Shown here piece by piece: positions 33,257 to 43,462 of a stretch of DNA of 64,000 nt (within the stretch, counting starts at the first letter, position 1; every line of letters starts with the position of its first letter). The notes beneath the pieces were generated by a model. The model did not search any database. It had not been told where the DNA came from and saw nothing but the letters and a program-made list of their open reading frames with translations. Origin of the DNA: Sediminibacterium sp. Gen4. GTDB taxonomy: Bacteria; Bacteroidota; Bacteroidia; Chitinophagales; Chitinophagaceae. Where the stretch lies: positions 21,557 to 85,556 of the forward strand of contig JACBFI010000012.1 in assembly GCA_013391385.1 (NCBI GenBank), read 5' to 3'. The position numbers were made by a program, and so were the translations under genes.

Positions 33257-34645
33257 TTAGTCGGTGAGCATACTTTCTTTCAAGTAACCGTTTTCTTCTA
33301 CCAATAGAGTGCCTTGCACATATTTTTCATTGTGTTGGGTAGCATCCAATCCCAGTAATTCTTCTTCAGAGCTAACACGTAGGGGTAGAATGAAATTGAT
33401 GAATTTGAAGATGCTGAAAGACACAACAAAACTGTAGGCTACAACAATTCCCAAAGCTTTGACTTGCGTAAAGAAGAATGCAGCGTTTCCGTAAAACAGA
33501 CCATCTGCTCCCGCGCTGTTTACTGTTTTAGTGGCGAAGATGCCGGTGAGCAGCATACCCACCATACCGCCTATACCATGACATGGGAATACATCCAATG
33601 TGTCATCTAGCTTAGACTTGGATTTGTAATACACGGCTATATTGGAAATGATAGCAGAAAGTACGCCAATAAAAATAGATTGCGGTACGGCTACAAATCC
33701 AGCCCCGGGTGTGATAGCTACGAGTCCGATTACCGCACCAATGCAAAAACCTAATACGGATGGTTTTTTCCCGCGTAATACATCAAAAAACATCCACGAT
33801 AAACCAGCGGCAGCCGCAGCAGTATTGGTAGTGGCGAAAGCGGAAACAGCCAATGCGTTGGCGCCAAGAGCTGAGCCGCCGTTAAATCCGAACCATCCAA
33901 ACCATAATAGACCGGTACCTATTAATACATATGGAATGTTAGCCGGAGGTATTTCTTTCTGATCAACGTGTGCTTGTCTGCGTTTTAATACCATGGCACC
34001 CGCAAGAGCTGCACATCCTGCTGATATGTGAACAACGGTTCCGCCCGCAAAATCCAATGCCCCCATTTTAAAGAGAAATCCTTCGGGATGCCAAGTCCAA
34101 TGTGCAATAGGGGCATACACTAAAACACTGAAGAGAGCAATGAAAACAATATAAGAGGTGAACTTTATTCTTTCTGCTACTGCGCCTACTACCAACCCGG
34201 GTGTAATGATGGCAAACATTAACTGAAACATCGCAAATAGGGTGATAGGAATGGTGGGAGCAAGGCTCCAGGGTGCTCCTGAAGTAATTCCTTTGAAAAA
34301 TAGATGCGTAGTTGGGTTTCCAATAAAGCCGCCTAAAGATTCTCCGAAACACAGACTGAAAACAACAGTTACCCAAAGAATGCTTACTACTCCGGTAGCA
34401 ACCACACTCTTGATCATGGTTGAAATCACATTTTTGCGATGTACCATTCCACCGTAAAAGAAGGCGAGTCCCGGCGTCATTAAAAAAACCAGTGCCGTTG
34501 CCACTAAGAGCCAAGTGATATCTGCTGCATTGTATGATCCTGACTCATCTATAAAATTGGGTAGTGAAGGCACAAATAAGGCTGCTAGTGCCACTATTAC
34601 CAAGGCTGTAAATGGAGCAATCTTTTGGAAGGTCATTTTTCTCAT
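33257..34645 (-). CDS. amt: Ammonium transporter (Amt family)
   Basis: The product has about eleven membrane spans. Amt signatures include FLMTPGLAFFYGGMVHRKNVISTM near the N-terminus, FALFQLMFA-type LFAMFQLMFAIITPGLVVGAVAERIKF, DFAGGTVVHISAGCAALAGAMVLKRR with the pore His, LLWFGWFGFNGGSAL, and DVFPCHGIGGMVGMLLTGIFA with the second pore His. It carries ammonium into the cell or works with glutamate synthase to capture it. The ATG at 34645 is used; a GTG two codons upstream is possible. No PII (glnK) gene is adjacent in the window, although amt and glnK often pair; glutamate synthase genes lie next to it. Confidence 0.93.
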   Translation of the reverse strand: MRKMTFQKIAPFTALVIVALAALFVPSLPNFIDESGSYNAADITWLLVATALVFLMTPGLAFFYGGMVHRKNVISTMIKSVVATGVVSILWVTVVFSLCFGESLGGFIGNPTTHLFFKGITSGAPWSLAPTIPITLFAMFQLMFAIITPGLVVGAVAERIKFTSYIVFIALFSVLVYAPIAHWTWHPEGFLFKMGALDFAGGTVVHISAGCAALAGAMVLKRRQAHVDQKEIPPANIPYVLIGTGLLWFGWFGFNGGSALGANALAVSAFATTNTAAAAAGLSWMFFDVLRGKKPSVLGFCIGAVIGLVAITPGAGFVAVPQSIFIGVLSAIISNIAVYYKSKSKLDDTLDVFPCHGIGGMVGMLLTGIFATKTVNSAGADGLFYGNAAFFFTQVKALGIVVAYSFVVSFSIFKFINFILPLRVSSEEELLGLDATQHNEKYVQGTLLVEENGYLKESMLTD

Positions 34646-34861
34646 ACGCACCTTAATATATTATATTTTTATAATTAATTAAATATCTGATCTAAAATAC
34701 TATTTTTTTCAGAAAAATTATAAAAATAATAAAATATAAAAAATTACTATTTGATTGTGGTGCGATTTTAATCTAGTTCTGGTCTATTTTAAGTGTAATT
34801 AGTATTAAAAACTACTTTATATTGTATGAGATAGGCTTTTCATGTTAGATGAGAAAAAAAA

Positions 34862-36334
34862 TTATGTATTAATTAAGTAACTTTGATCCTTTGATTCCAG
34901 CACTGATGTGCCCATTAAGTACTGATCAACCCTTCGTGCACATTCTCTTCCCTCGCTGATCGCCCACACGACCAAGGATTGTCCTCTTCGCATATCGCCC
35001 GCAGCAAATACCTTGGGAATGCTGGTCTGATAGTATTTTTCATTCGCCCTAACATTTCCTCTTTCATCCAACTCTACACCTAACTCTGCAATCAATCCTT
35101 GATGCTGTGGATGCACAAACCCCATCGCCAATAAAGCCAGTGTACAAGGTATTTCCCTTTCCGTACCGGGTATCTCCTCAAATCCTGCTGCTGTTGTATC
35201 AGTAGAAGCTTTCCACTGTAAGTCTGCGATTAAAATGGATTGCAGGTTCTCATTTTCATCACCTTTGAATGCTTTTGTAACTACAGCCCATTGTCTATTC
35301 GCGCCCTCTTCATGTGAAGAAGTAGTCTTTAATAGCATGGGATAAGTAGGCCATGGCATCGCTGCAGTTCTTTTTTCAGGTGGCTTGGGCATCAATTCCA
35401 ATTGTGTAACCGATAAAGCACCTTGTCTGTTGGAAGTGCCTACGCAGTCACTACCCGTATCTCCTCCGCCAATCACAACTACATGCCGTTCTGTGGCCAA
35501 CAAATCTTCTGTCTTAATCGTCTCGCCCGATACACGTTGATTTTGCTGCTTCAAAAAATCCATCGCAAAATGCACGCCCTTCAATTCCCGACCGGGGATA
35601 TTCAAATCTCTTGGAATCGTAGATCCTCCTGCTAAAACAATGGCCTGGTATTCTCGTAGCAGATCATTGATACTAATATCCACGCCCACATGTGCGTTGC
35701 ATTTGAAAACAATCCCTTCTTCCGCTAACAATGCAACCCTTCTTTCCACTACCCATTTCTCTAACTTAAAATCAGGAATGCCATAACGTAATAGTCCACC
35801 CGGATAGGCGTCTCGTTCAAACACCGTCACCTGATGTCCTGCATAGTTCAATTGAGCAGCCGCCGCCAAACCTGCCGGACCAGAACCGACTACCGCTACT
35901 TTTTTTCCGGTTCTTAAATTGGGCTTTCTGGGTTGTACAAATCCTTTTTCAAAAGCAGTCTCAATGATATGTTTCTCTATCTCTTCAATCGCTACTGGGT
36001 TTTGGTTGATGCCTAATACGCATGCACTCTCACATGGGGCCGGACAAATACGTCCGGTAAATTCAGGGAAATTATTGGTGGCACTTATCAGTTCATACGC
36101 TTCATGCCAATTTTGGCGATAGACGGCATCATTGAATTCAGGAATGATATTGCCCAATGGACAACCGCTATGACAAAAGGGAACGCCACAGTTCATGCAG
36201 CGAGCGGATTGTTGATTCAATTGATCATCCGTCATTCGTTCCACAAATTCTTTATAGTCGCCAATTCTCTCTTGCGGCGATCGCTTGGATGGATGGATTC
36301 TGTCGAATTCTATAAAGCCGGTTGGTTTTCCCAT
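34862..36334 (-). CDS. gltD: Glutamate synthase small subunit (beta)
   Basis: The 490-residue flavoprotein passes electrons from NADPH to the large subunit. The N-terminus has the cysteine clusters CMNCGVPFCHSGCPLGNIIPEF and CPAPCESACVLGI for 4Fe-4S centres. Two dinucleotide folds follow: GKKVAVVGSGPAGLAAAAQLNYAGHQVTVFERD for FAD and HVVVIGGGDTGSDCVGTS for NADPH. The C-terminal FAD block is VFAAGDMRRGQSLVVWAISEGRECA. It lies 17 bp after gltB in the same operon. The 210-bp AT-rich gap downstream to amt suggests amt has its own promoter. Confidence 0.95.
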   Translation of the reverse strand: MGKPTGFIEFDRIHPSKRSPQERIGDYKEFVERMTDDQLNQQSARCMNCGVPFCHSGCPLGNIIPEFNDAVYRQNWHEAYELISATNNFPEFTGRICPAPCESACVLGINQNPVAIEEIEKHIIETAFEKGFVQPRKPNLRTGKKVAVVGSGPAGLAAAAQLNYAGHQVTVFERDAYPGGLLRYGIPDFKLEKWVVERRVALLAEEGIVFKCNAHVGVDISINDLLREYQAIVLAGGSTIPRDLNIPGRELKGVHFAMDFLKQQNQRVSGETIKTEDLLATERHVVVIGGGDTGSDCVGTSNRQGALSVTQLELMPKPPEKRTAAMPWPTYPMLLKTTSSHEEGANRQWAVVTKAFKGDENENLQSILIADLQWKASTDTTAAGFEEIPGTEREIPCTLALLAMGFVHPQHQGLIAELGVELDERGNVRANEKYYQTSIPKVFAAGDMRRGQSLVVWAISEGRECARRVDQYLMGTSVLESKDQSYLINT

Positions 36335-36351
36335 AAAAATGCTTGAATGGT

Positions 36352-39300
36352 TTAATATCCTTGAGTTACGGTTGCTTTCTTTTGTAATGCTTTTTTATAA
36401 TCTCCCGGAAATACTTTCACAAAGTTTTTGAGTTGATGATCGAAGTCATCCAAAATAAATCTGGCAACTGTGCTGTTGGTATAAGTGTGGTGTTGTGTAA
36501 TCATTTCTTTCAAATAAATACTATCATCTGTTTCCAATGGATCGAGTGCTACCATTTCCATATTGCATTTTTCAGCAAATGAACCTTCCACATCATAGAT
36601 GTAAGCAATACCTCCGCTCATGCCTGCTGCAAAATTTCTTCCTGTGCTGCCTAATATAATGGCTTTGCCACCTGTCATGTATTCGCAACCATGATCTCCA
36701 ACACCTTCCACTACCACTTCGGCTCCTGAATTTCGCACGGCAAATCGTTCGCCTGCTTTTCCTCTGATGAATGCTTTTCCGGATGTGGCTCCATATAACG
36801 CCACATTACCAATGATGATATTCTCTTCAGGAACAAAGGCGGATGCTTTTGCCGGATACACAATCAACGTAGCACCACTCAAACCTTTTCCGAAATAATC
36901 ATTGGCATCTCCTTCCAGTTCTAACGTAATGCCTTTGGTATTGAAAGCACCAAAACTTTGTCCGGCCGTTCCTTGGAAACTAAAATGAATCGTATCATCC
37001 GGAAGTCCTGCAGCTCGGTATTTTTTTGTGATCTCATTGGAAAGAATCGTTCCTACAGTTCGATCTGTATTTTTGATTTCTACATTGGCACGCACTTTTT
37101 CTTTTTGATCAATAGCCGGTTTCGCTAACGCTAATAATTTCCAGTCCAATACACTACTCAATCCATGATCCTGTTCTTCCTGTTGGTACAATCCTGTGTA
37201 CAGTGACTCTGGCTCTTTGAAAAGAATGGCTGAGAGATCAAGCTTATCATATTTCCAATGGGTAATACCCTCTCTCATTTCCAAATCGTCAACTTGTCCT
37301 ACCATCTCATTTACGGTTCTATAACCTAATTCTGCCATGATCTCTCTCAATTCTTGCGTAATGAATTTGAAAAAGTGAACAACATGATCTGGGTCTCCCG
37401 CAAATCGTTTTCTTAATTCGGGGTCTTGTGTTGCAACACCAACCGGACAAGTATTCAAATGACATTTACGCATCATGATACAACCTTCTACAATCAGTGC
37501 GGCAGTGGCAACGCCCCATTCTTCAGCGCCTAATAAAGTGGCAATAGCAATATCTCTTCCCGTTTTCATTTGTCCATCAGCCTGTACCACAATACGACTT
37601 CTCAATTTATTTTTCACCAAGGTCTGATGTGTTTCTGCCAATCCCAATTCCCAGGGTAAGCCCGCGTGTTTGATGGAGCTGATCGGAGAAGCGCCTGTTC
37701 CACCATCATGACCTGATATCAATACCACATCCGCTTTGGCTTTTGCTACACCTGCTGCAATGGTTCCTACGCCTGCTTTAGACACCAGCTTCACATTGAT
37801 ACGTGCTTTCCTGTTGGCATTCTTCAAATCAAAAATCAATTGCGCAAGATCTTCAATGGAATAAATATCATGGTGTGGTGGGGGAGAGATCAATCCTACG
37901 CCGGGTGTTGCATGTCTGGTTTTGCCAATCCATTCGTCTACTTTATGTCCGGGTAATTGTCCGCCCTCGCCCGGTTTGGCTCCTTGTGCCATTTTAATTT
38001 GTAATTCATCTGCTTCTGTCAAATACAAACTCGTAACGCCAAATCTTGCTGATGCTACTTGTTTGATGGAGGAGCGCATAGAATCTCCATTGGGTAAGGG
38101 TTGATATCGGATTTCATCTTCTCCGCCTTCTCCCGTATTACTCTTGCCGCCCAATCTATTCATGGCAATGGCCAGTGTAGTATGTGCTTCCCAGGAGATA
38201 GAACCAAACGACATAGCGCCGGTTGCAAACCTTTTATAAATATTTTCTGCAGGTTCTACTTCATCTATGGATATGGATGGACGATTTTTTCGGAATTGAA
38301 ATAAGCTGCGTAAAGTGCATGCTTTTTCTGATTGATCATTGATGAGTTTGGAGTATTTTTTGAAAGTAGCGTAATCATTGCTTTTTGTAGCATGTTGTAA
38401 TAAGTGAATCGTTTGTGGGTTGAACAAATGAAATTCACCTTTTCTTTTCCATTGATAGATACCACCCACTGGTAATCGGTCTACTGAAATTTCTTTTTTA
38501 CCAAAGGCAAAGAAATGTTTCGCCAATGTTTCTTTAGCGATCTCATCCAATCCCATACCTTCTATTCTGGAAGTGGCTCCGGTGAAATAAGTATCCACCA
38601 CTTTTTTATTCAAACCAATGATCTCAAAAATTTGTGCGCCTTGGTATGATTGCAAAGTAGAGATGCCCATTTTAGAAAATACTTTCAGCAAACCTTCATT
38701 CACCGCTTTGATGTAATTTTTCTTGAGCTGATCGGCGTCTATGTCCGTTTGTAATTTGTTGCTCAGCTTCATATCTCTGATAGAAGATAATGCGAGGTAA
38801 GGATTGATGGCAGTGGCGCCAAATGCGATCAAACAAGCAAAATGATGTACTTCCCAAACATCACCTGCTTCTACAATAATACCCACTTGTCCACGATATC
38901 CCTTCCGTATCAAATGATGATGCACTGCTGCGGTTGCCAATAAAGATGGGATCTGTGCATGATCGGAGTCAATAGCTCTATCTGTTAGGATCAATACTTC
39001 AAATCCATCTTCAACAGCGTCTGCCGCATACCTGCAAATTCTGTCGAGTCCCGCTTTCAAAGAACCCGGTTTACCATCTGCACGGAAATAAGTTTGTAAT
39101 GTTTTGGCCTGAAAGATTCCGGTATCAATACTTCTGATTTTTTCCAACTCATAATTATTCAAGACCGGATGTTTGAGCGCTACGCTATGACAAGCCAATG
39201 GCTCCTCAACTAATAAATTGCCATTGCTTCCTGCAAATGTGGCGAGTGACATTACCATTCTTTCCCGAATGGGATCAATAGGTGGATTGGTCACCTGTGC

Positions 39301-40875
39301 AAACAATTGTTTGAAATAGCTACTGAGGTGTTGTGGTTGTTCGCTTAATACGGCCAGTGGTGTATCGGTTCCCATGGAGCCAATCGGTTCTTTTCCGTCC
39401 AGTGCCATTGGAGCAATAATTGTATCCAAATCTTCGGTAGAATATCCAAATGCTTTCTGGTATTTGAATACCTGATCATGTTCTAAATGCGTGAACATCA
39501 CTCTGGGTTCTGGTAATTCTTCCAGTCTGATTTTATATTTGTTCAACCACTCTCCATAAGGTTTTTGAGAACAGATCTGTTGTTTCAATTCTTCATCACT
39601 GATAATGCGACCCTGTTCCATATCCACTACAAACATTTTCCCGGGTTGTAGTCTTCCTTTTTCTTTGATCAATGAAGGGTCGATGGGAAGTGTGCCTGTC
39701 TCAGAAGCCATGATCACACGATCATCTGTGGTAACACAATAGCGTGATGGACGTAATCCGTTTCTATCCAAAGTAGCACCGATGATCTTTCCATCTGTAA
39801 AGGAAATGGAAGCGGGGCCATCCCAAGGTTCCATCATACAAGCATGGTATTCATAAAAAGCTTTCTTCACGGGGGCCATCTGATCATTACCGTCCCATGC
39901 TTCCGGGATCAGCATCATCATCACATGTGGTAAGGATCTGCCGGTGAGGGTGAGTAACTCGATCATATTATCCAAACAAGCGGAATCTGATTGTCCGTGG
40001 GTAACAATTGGTAAGAGCATATCCATTTCTTCTCTCGTGAAATAGGGAGAAGTAAATCCTTTCTCACTTGTTCTTAACCAGTTCAGGTTTCCTTGTAGTG
40101 TATTGATCTCGCCATTGTGTGCGATGTATCGGAAAGGCTGTGCCAGTTTCCAGGAAGGAAAAGTATTGGTTGCAAAACGGGAGTGAACGAGTCCGAATGT
40201 AGACACTACACGTTTATCATTCAGGTCAGGAAAATAGCCACGTACTTGCGTGCTGGTGAGCTGGCCTTTGTACACAATGGTTTTATGCGAAAGCGATGCC
40301 AGGTAAAATCCGATCTCATCTTTTTTAACGGTGTTGTTGATCGTATGTGTAGCATAATTGCGCAGAACAAATAATTTTCTTTCAAAGTCAACCGGATTGG
40401 TCAAATGATCCGGACAAGCAATGAAAACTTGTTCCATGAAGGGTTCTACGGATAATGCTGTTTTGCCAATGTCAGTTGTGTTGACAGGAACTTTTCGATA
40501 GCAAAGAATATCGAGACCCAGTTTTTCTGCAGAGCGATTGAAGATGTCGCGACATTCTTCACGAAGTCGCAATTCTTTGGGGAAGAAGATAAATCCCACA
40601 CCATATTTTCCATAAGCAGGAAGGTGTACCCCCTGGCGAATACATTCATCAAAAAAGAATTCGTGTGGAATTTGGATCATGATTCCCGCACCATCGCCTG
40701 TATTGCTCTCGCAACCACAGGCACCACGGTGTTCCATATTTTCCAATACCGTCAATGCATCTGCAATGTGCTGATGTGATTTACTGCCTTTGATGTTGGC
40801 TACGAATCCAATGCCACAAGCATCATGTTCGAAGCTGGGGTCATACAGACCCGTGCTGTTGTTAGAAACAAGCAT
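36352..40875 (-). CDS. gltB: Glutamate synthase large subunit (alpha)
   Basis: The 1507-residue enzyme moves the amide of glutamine to 2-oxoglutarate. The class II glutaminase domain starts at Cys in [14 protein letters not shown] (about residue 20), so a short propeptide is removed. The synthase domain has FMN-binding [75 protein letters not shown] and the 3Fe-4S cysteines in [15 protein letters not shown]. The C-terminal beta-helix domain follows ([11 protein letters not shown]-like [34 protein letters not shown]). The longest frame starts at TTG 40881; I use the ATG two codons later. gltD follows after 17 bp. Confidence 0.95.
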   Translation of the reverse strand: MLVSNNSTGLYDPSFEHDACGIGFVANIKGSKSHQHIADALTVLENMEHRGACGCESNTGDGAGIMIQIPHEFFFDECIRQGVHLPAYGKYGVGFIFFPKELRLREECRDIFNRSAEKLGLDILCYRKVPVNTTDIGKTALSVEPFMEQVFIACPDHLTNPVDFERKLFVLRNYATHTINNTVKKDEIGFYLASLSHKTIVYKGQLTSTQVRGYFPDLNDKRVVSTFGLVHSRFATNTFPSWKLAQPFRYIAHNGEINTLQGNLNWLRTSEKGFTSPYFTREEMDMLLPIVTHGQSDSACLDNMIELLTLTGRSLPHVMMMLIPEAWDGNDQMAPVKKAFYEYHACMMEPWDGPASISFTDGKIIGATLDRNGLRPSRYCVTTDDRVIMASETGTLPIDPSLIKEKGRLQPGKMFVVDMEQGRIISDEELKQQICSQKPYGEWLNKYKIRLEELPEPRVMFTHLEHDQVFKYQKAFGYSTEDLDTIIAPMALDGKEPIGSMGTDTPLAVLSEQPQHLSSYFKQLFAQVTNPPIDPIRERMVMSLATFAGSNGNLLVEEPLACHSVALKHPVLNNYELEKIRSIDTGIFQAKTLQTYFRADGKPGSLKAGLDRICRYAADAVEDGFEVLILTDRAIDSDHAQIPSLLATAAVHHHLIRKGYRGQVGIIVEAGDVWEVHHFACLIAFGATAINPYLALSSIRDMKLSNKLQTDIDADQLKKNYIKAVNEGLLKVFSKMGISTLQSYQGAQIFEIIGLNKKVVDTYFTGATSRIEGMGLDEIAKETLAKHFFAFGKKEISVDRLPVGGIYQWKRKGEFHLFNPQTIHLLQHATKSNDYATFKKYSKLINDQSEKACTLRSLFQFRKNRPSISIDEVEPAENIYKRFATGAMSFGSISWEAHTTLAIAMNRLGGKSNTGEGGEDEIRYQPLPNGDSMRSSIKQVASARFGVTSLYLTEADELQIKMAQGAKPGEGGQLPGHKVDEWIGKTRHATPGVGLISPPPHHDIYSIEDLAQLIFDLKNANRKARINVKLVSKAGVGTIAAGVAKAKADVVLISGHDGGTGASPISSIKHAGLPWELGLAETHQTLVKNKLRSRIVVQADGQMKTGRDIAIATLLGAEEWGVATAALIVEGCIMMRKCHLNTCPVGVATQDPELRKRFAGDPDHVVHFFKFITQELREIMAELGYRTVNEMVGQVDDLEMREGITHWKYDKLDLSAILFKEPESLYTGLYQQEEQDHGLSSVLDWKLLALAKPAIDQKEKVRANVEIKNTDRTVGTILSNEITKKYRAAGLPDDTIHFSFQGTAGQSFGAFNTKGITLELEGDANDYFGKGLSGATLIVYPAKASAFVPEENIIIGNVALYGATSGKAFIRGKAGERFAVRNSGAEVVVEGVGDHGCEYMTGGKAIILGSTGRNFAAGMSGGIAYIYDVEGSFAEKCNMEMVALDPLETDDSIYLKEMITQHHTYTNSTVARFILDDFDHQLKNFVKVFPGDYKKALQKKATVTQGY

Positions 40876-41018
40876 GTGCAACCGAATTAAAGTTCAGGAA
40901 ATAGAATGGCAGGCAATCAGCAGTAAGTTAATCAATAAAAGCGTAGAAAAGAAAATAGTTATTCAATAAATATGAACATTGATTAAATATTGTTCAATAA
41001 ATAGAAAAATATAGGCTT

Positions 41019-41054
41019 AATCATTCAAAACAAACGTTAGTTTTTTGAATGATT
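41019..41054. other. AATCATTCAAAA hairpin upstream of gltB
   Basis: AATCATTCAAAA (41019-41030) and its exact reverse complement (41043-41054) form a 12-bp stem with a 12-bp loop. It lies about 145 bp upstream of the gltB start and downstream of ispE, with no T-run on the minus strand. It could be an operator or a 5' leader structure of gltB, or a weak ispE terminator. Confidence 0.6.
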
Positions 41055-41126
41055 GTCATCCCCATTATAGTTGTCACACATGTAATCATCAACTAAAATT
41101 GCCCATATTTCTCTAAACAGTAAAAT

Positions 41127-41167
41127 CTTGCAGCCTGCAGCATGCAGCTTGAAGCTTGCAGCTCGTA
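41127..41167. repeat. Heptad-period array, word YTGCAGC
   Basis: Words TTGCAGC, CTGCAGC, ATGCAGC, TTGAAGC, TTGCAGC and TCGTACC follow at 7-bp spacing just downstream of ispE. The same word family (AGCTTGC, AGCCTGT, AGCTAGG) appears on the other side of ispE at 42075-42122. Confidence 0.85.
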
Positions 41168-41177
41168 CCCCATCCCC

Positions 41178-42005
41178 TCAATCAACCAAATCTCTATACA
41201 CAAAGTAGTGTTCCGGAAAGGAGAGGGTAATTTTTGTTTCTTTTTTGAAAATGCCATACACAGTACTGCCTGTACCTGTCATAGATGCGTATACGGCACC
41301 ATGTTGGTATAATCTGTCTTTGAGCTCTCGAATCTCTGGATAAGCACTCATGACCGAAGTTTCAAAATCATTGATCAATTGATCATGCCAAGTTGAAGGA
41401 TCTTGTGTAACGATCTGTTCACAACTGATGGAAGGGATAGCTGGGTTTAGTTGTCCGAAAGCCCAACCGGTAGGAACATGGATACCGGGATTTACTAATA
41501 CAAATTGGTAGGCACTGAGATCTAATGACAATGGCTTCATGATTTCACCTCTACCTGTAGCAAAACAGGGTTGGTTCAAAATAAAGAATGGACAATCACT
41601 TCCCAATTGCAGTGCATATTGAATCAATTGCTCTTGCGTTAGTCCCAATTGAAATTGTTGATTTAGCAATCGTAGTGTAAAAGCACCATCAGCACTACCA
41701 CCGCCCAATCCCGCGCCCATGGGAATGGTTTTATGCAGGTGCATTTGAATCGCAGGTAAAGTAGGGAAATCTTGTTTCAGTAAAGTATAAGCTTTTACAC
41801 AAAGATTTTGATGCGTCTCGCCTTGAACAGGAAGTCCTGTCATATTGAAGTCAACAGGAGTATCTGTCGCACCACGCACCATCTCCAATGCATCTCTCAA
41901 TCCATGTATCGGATAAAATACCGTTTCAATATCATGATACCCATCTTCCCGCTTACGCACCACCCGTAAACCCAGATTGATTTTCGCGTTAGGAAAGAGG
42001 ATCAT
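41178..42005 (-). CDS. ispE: 4-diphosphocytidyl-2-C-methyl-D-erythritol kinase
   Basis: The GHMP kinase acts in the non-mevalonate isoprenoid pathway. The N-terminus MILFPNAKINLGLRVVRKREDGYHDIETVFYPI is characteristic of IspE, and the ATP-binding motif is PMGAGLGGGSADGAFTLRLLN at about residues 92-112. The C-terminal glycine motif is ASMTGTGSTVYGIF. I use the ATG at 42003-42005 (275 residues). A longer frame to 42119 translates the two heptad arrays upstream into a meaningless basic sequence, so it is rejected. The array at 42006-42055 abuts the start codon directly. Confidence 0.95.
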   Translation of the reverse strand: MILFPNAKINLGLRVVRKREDGYHDIETVFYPIHGLRDALEMVRGATDTPVDFNMTGLPVQGETHQNLCVKAYTLLKQDFPTLPAIQMHLHKTIPMGAGLGGGSADGAFTLRLLNQQFQLGLTQEQLIQYALQLGSDCPFFILNQPCFATGRGEIMKPLSLDLSAYQFVLVNPGIHVPTGWAFGQLNPAIPSISCEQIVTQDPSTWHDQLINDFETSVMSAYPEIRELKDRLYQHGAVYASMTGTGSTVYGIFKKETKITLSFPEHYFVYRDLVD

Positions 42006-42055
42006 AGAGGTGAAAGGTGAAAGGTGAAAGGAAAATAGTGAATAGTGAGTAGTTA
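42006..42055. repeat. Heptad-period arrays abutting the ispE start codon
   Basis: Words GAAAGGT (three copies) and then GAATAGT, GAGTAGT, TAGTA run at 7-bp spacing. The array begins immediately upstream of the ispE ATG on the minus strand, leaving no room for a normal ribosome site. Confidence 0.85.
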
Positions 42056-42074
42056 GTATTTTATTAAACTTACT

Positions 42075-42122
42075 TGTAGCTTGCAGCCTGTAGCTAGGAG
42101 CTAGAAGCTTGAAGCTCATAGC
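42075..42122. repeat. Heptad-period array, word AGCTNNN
   Basis: Seven words start AGC at exact 7-bp steps: AGCTTGC, AGCCTGT, AGCTAGG, AGCTAGA, AGCTTGA, AGCTCAT, AGCTTAC. The last word contains the stop codon of the bifunctional nuclease gene. Confidence 0.9.
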
Positions 42123-42713
42123 TTACTTCCTCTTATTCATCTCATCCCTAATCGCAATCGCTCTGATATAATCTTCGTGTTCGAGTACATCATTGAGTAA
42201 GGTTTGCAATTCTTCTAGGCTCATATTGCTGAGGTCTTCCCGTCCGCTGCCACTTTCTTCTACACCTACGGCTTCTGCTTTTTGTTTTTTACCGGTACCA
42301 CCATCTTCCATGAGAATACCTGCATTTTCAAGGATATGTTCATAGGTATAGATGGGACATCCGAAACGAACCGCCAATGCCAATGCATCACTGGTTCTAC
42401 TATCTATTTCAACGGTATCATGTTCTGTGAAACACACCAGCTTGGAATAGAAAATACCTTCTTGTAAATCACTGATGATGATCTCCTGTAATTCTACATT
42501 GAATGCGTTCATGAAATTTTTCATGAGATCATGGGTGAGTGGACGGCTGGGTTGCATATTTTCCAATGCTACTGCAATGGCCTGTGCCTCAAAACCACCG
42601 ATCACGATGGGGAGTCTTCTCATTCCGTTGGCTTCACCTAATACCACCGCATAGGAATGCGTTTGGGTAATGCTGTGTGAAAGCGCCACAATTTCCAATT
42701 CTATCTTTTTCAT
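42123..42713 (-). CDS. Bifunctional nuclease (DUF151) family protein with C-terminal UVR motif
   Basis: The 196-residue protein has a BFN/DUF151 domain (residues 1-125: VVLGEANGMRRLPIVIGGFEAQAIAVALENMQPSRPLTHDLMKNF, IDSRTSDALALAVRFGCPIYTYEHIL), whose family was reported to have DNase/RNase activity. A Gly/Lys/Glu-rich linker leads to a UvrB/UvrC-type motif (LEELQTLLNDVLEHEDYIRAIAIRDEMNKRK). This two-part layout is common in the phylum. I use the ATG at 42713, where MKKIELEIVALS starts; an upstream GTG-like start adds three residues. Its role in the cell is unproven, possibly DNA repair or stress. Confidence 0.88.
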   Translation of the reverse strand: MKKIELEIVALSHSITQTHSYAVVLGEANGMRRLPIVIGGFEAQAIAVALENMQPSRPLTHDLMKNFMNAFNVELQEIIISDLQEGIFYSKLVCFTEHDTVEIDSRTSDALALAVRFGCPIYTYEHILENAGILMEDGGTGKKQKAEAVGVEESGSGREDLSNMSLEELQTLLNDVLEHEDYIRAIAIRDEMNKRK

Positions 42714-42782
42714 AGACCCCACGAAAATAAACCAAATTAGGATAAGATGGATGCTCTGTTGGTGAAACCATCATTCAGTTGA

Positions 42783-43076
42783 TCAACTCCATTGACCGGA
42801 TTTGATCTTTTTATCCAACAAAAATGTTCCGAATGGGAAAAAAGCAGCCAGAAAAGCCCAGATCAACATTTGAAAAGGCCATTGTTTCTCTTCCTTCACT
42901 ACATATGCCAACCAGCAATAAGCAATGAACAATAAGCCATGAACCCATCCGGTAAATTTCACCGCTTCAGGTATTCCTGCGAAATATTTTATGGGCATAG
43001 CGATCAAGAGCAGTACCAATAATGAAATACCTTCCGCAATACCAACTTTTCGAAATAGTGTGAGCGAACTTTTCAT
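42783..43076 (-). CDS. DUF3817 family membrane protein
   Basis: The 97-residue protein has three hydrophobic segments (GISLLVLLLIAMPIKYFAG, FTGWVHGLLFIAYCWLAYVV and MLIWAFLAAFFPFGTFLLDKKI) and the DUF3817 pattern FRKVGIAEGISLLVLLLIAMPIKYF with GWVHGLLFIAY. Its function is not known. It diverges from the cupin gene with a 53-bp gap. No operon partner is close: the next gene on the same strand is 70 bp away. Confidence 0.87.
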   Translation of the reverse strand: MKSSLTLFRKVGIAEGISLLVLLLIAMPIKYFAGIPEAVKFTGWVHGLLFIAYCWLAYVVKEEKQWPFQMLIWAFLAAFFPFGTFLLDKKIKSGQWS

Positions 43077-43129
43077 ACTGCAAAGAAACAGGGAAGGATT
43101 GAGTATTTTGCAGAAAATAACATTGAATT

Positions 43130-43456
43130 ATGCCGTTAGTTGATTTAGCAACGATCACTCCTAAAGAAATTGTGCCGGGTTATTCCGCTCGCTTCATTCA
43201 TACGGAAAATATGACCTTCTCATACCTGGATGTGAAAGCAGTAGCTGCTTTGAAGGAACATGAACATCCACATGAGCAAGTGGCACATGTATTGGAAGGA
43301 GAGTTTGAATTGACATTGGATGGTGAGCCGATTCGGTTTATACCCGGACAAGTGATTGTGATACCATCTAATGTTCGCCATTCCGGATTAGCGATTACTG
43401 ATTGTAAGCTATTGGATGTTTTTTATCCCGTTCGGGAAGATTATCGTACACTTTAA
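43130..43456 (+). CDS. Cupin domain protein
   Basis: The 108-residue protein is a single small cupin: motif 1 HEHPHEQVAHVLEGEFELTLDGEP supplies the metal-binding His and Glu residues, and motif 2 PGQVIVIPSNVRHSGLA supplies the last His. Substrate is unknown; small cupins of this type often stabilise or isomerise sugars or dioxygenate metabolites. It lies 6 bp before the SDR gene in the same direction, so the two probably act together. Confidence 0.88.
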   Translation: MPLVDLATITPKEIVPGYSARFIHTENMTFSYLDVKAVAALKEHEHPHEQVAHVLEGEFELTLDGEPIRFIPGQVIVIPSNVRHSGLAITDCKLLDVFYPVREDYRTL

Positions 43457-43462
43457 AATGAG

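Noticed and set aside
42006-42119. Extended N-terminus of IspE
   Set aside because: It is translated heptad repeat and is followed by the true family start MILFPNAKINLGL.
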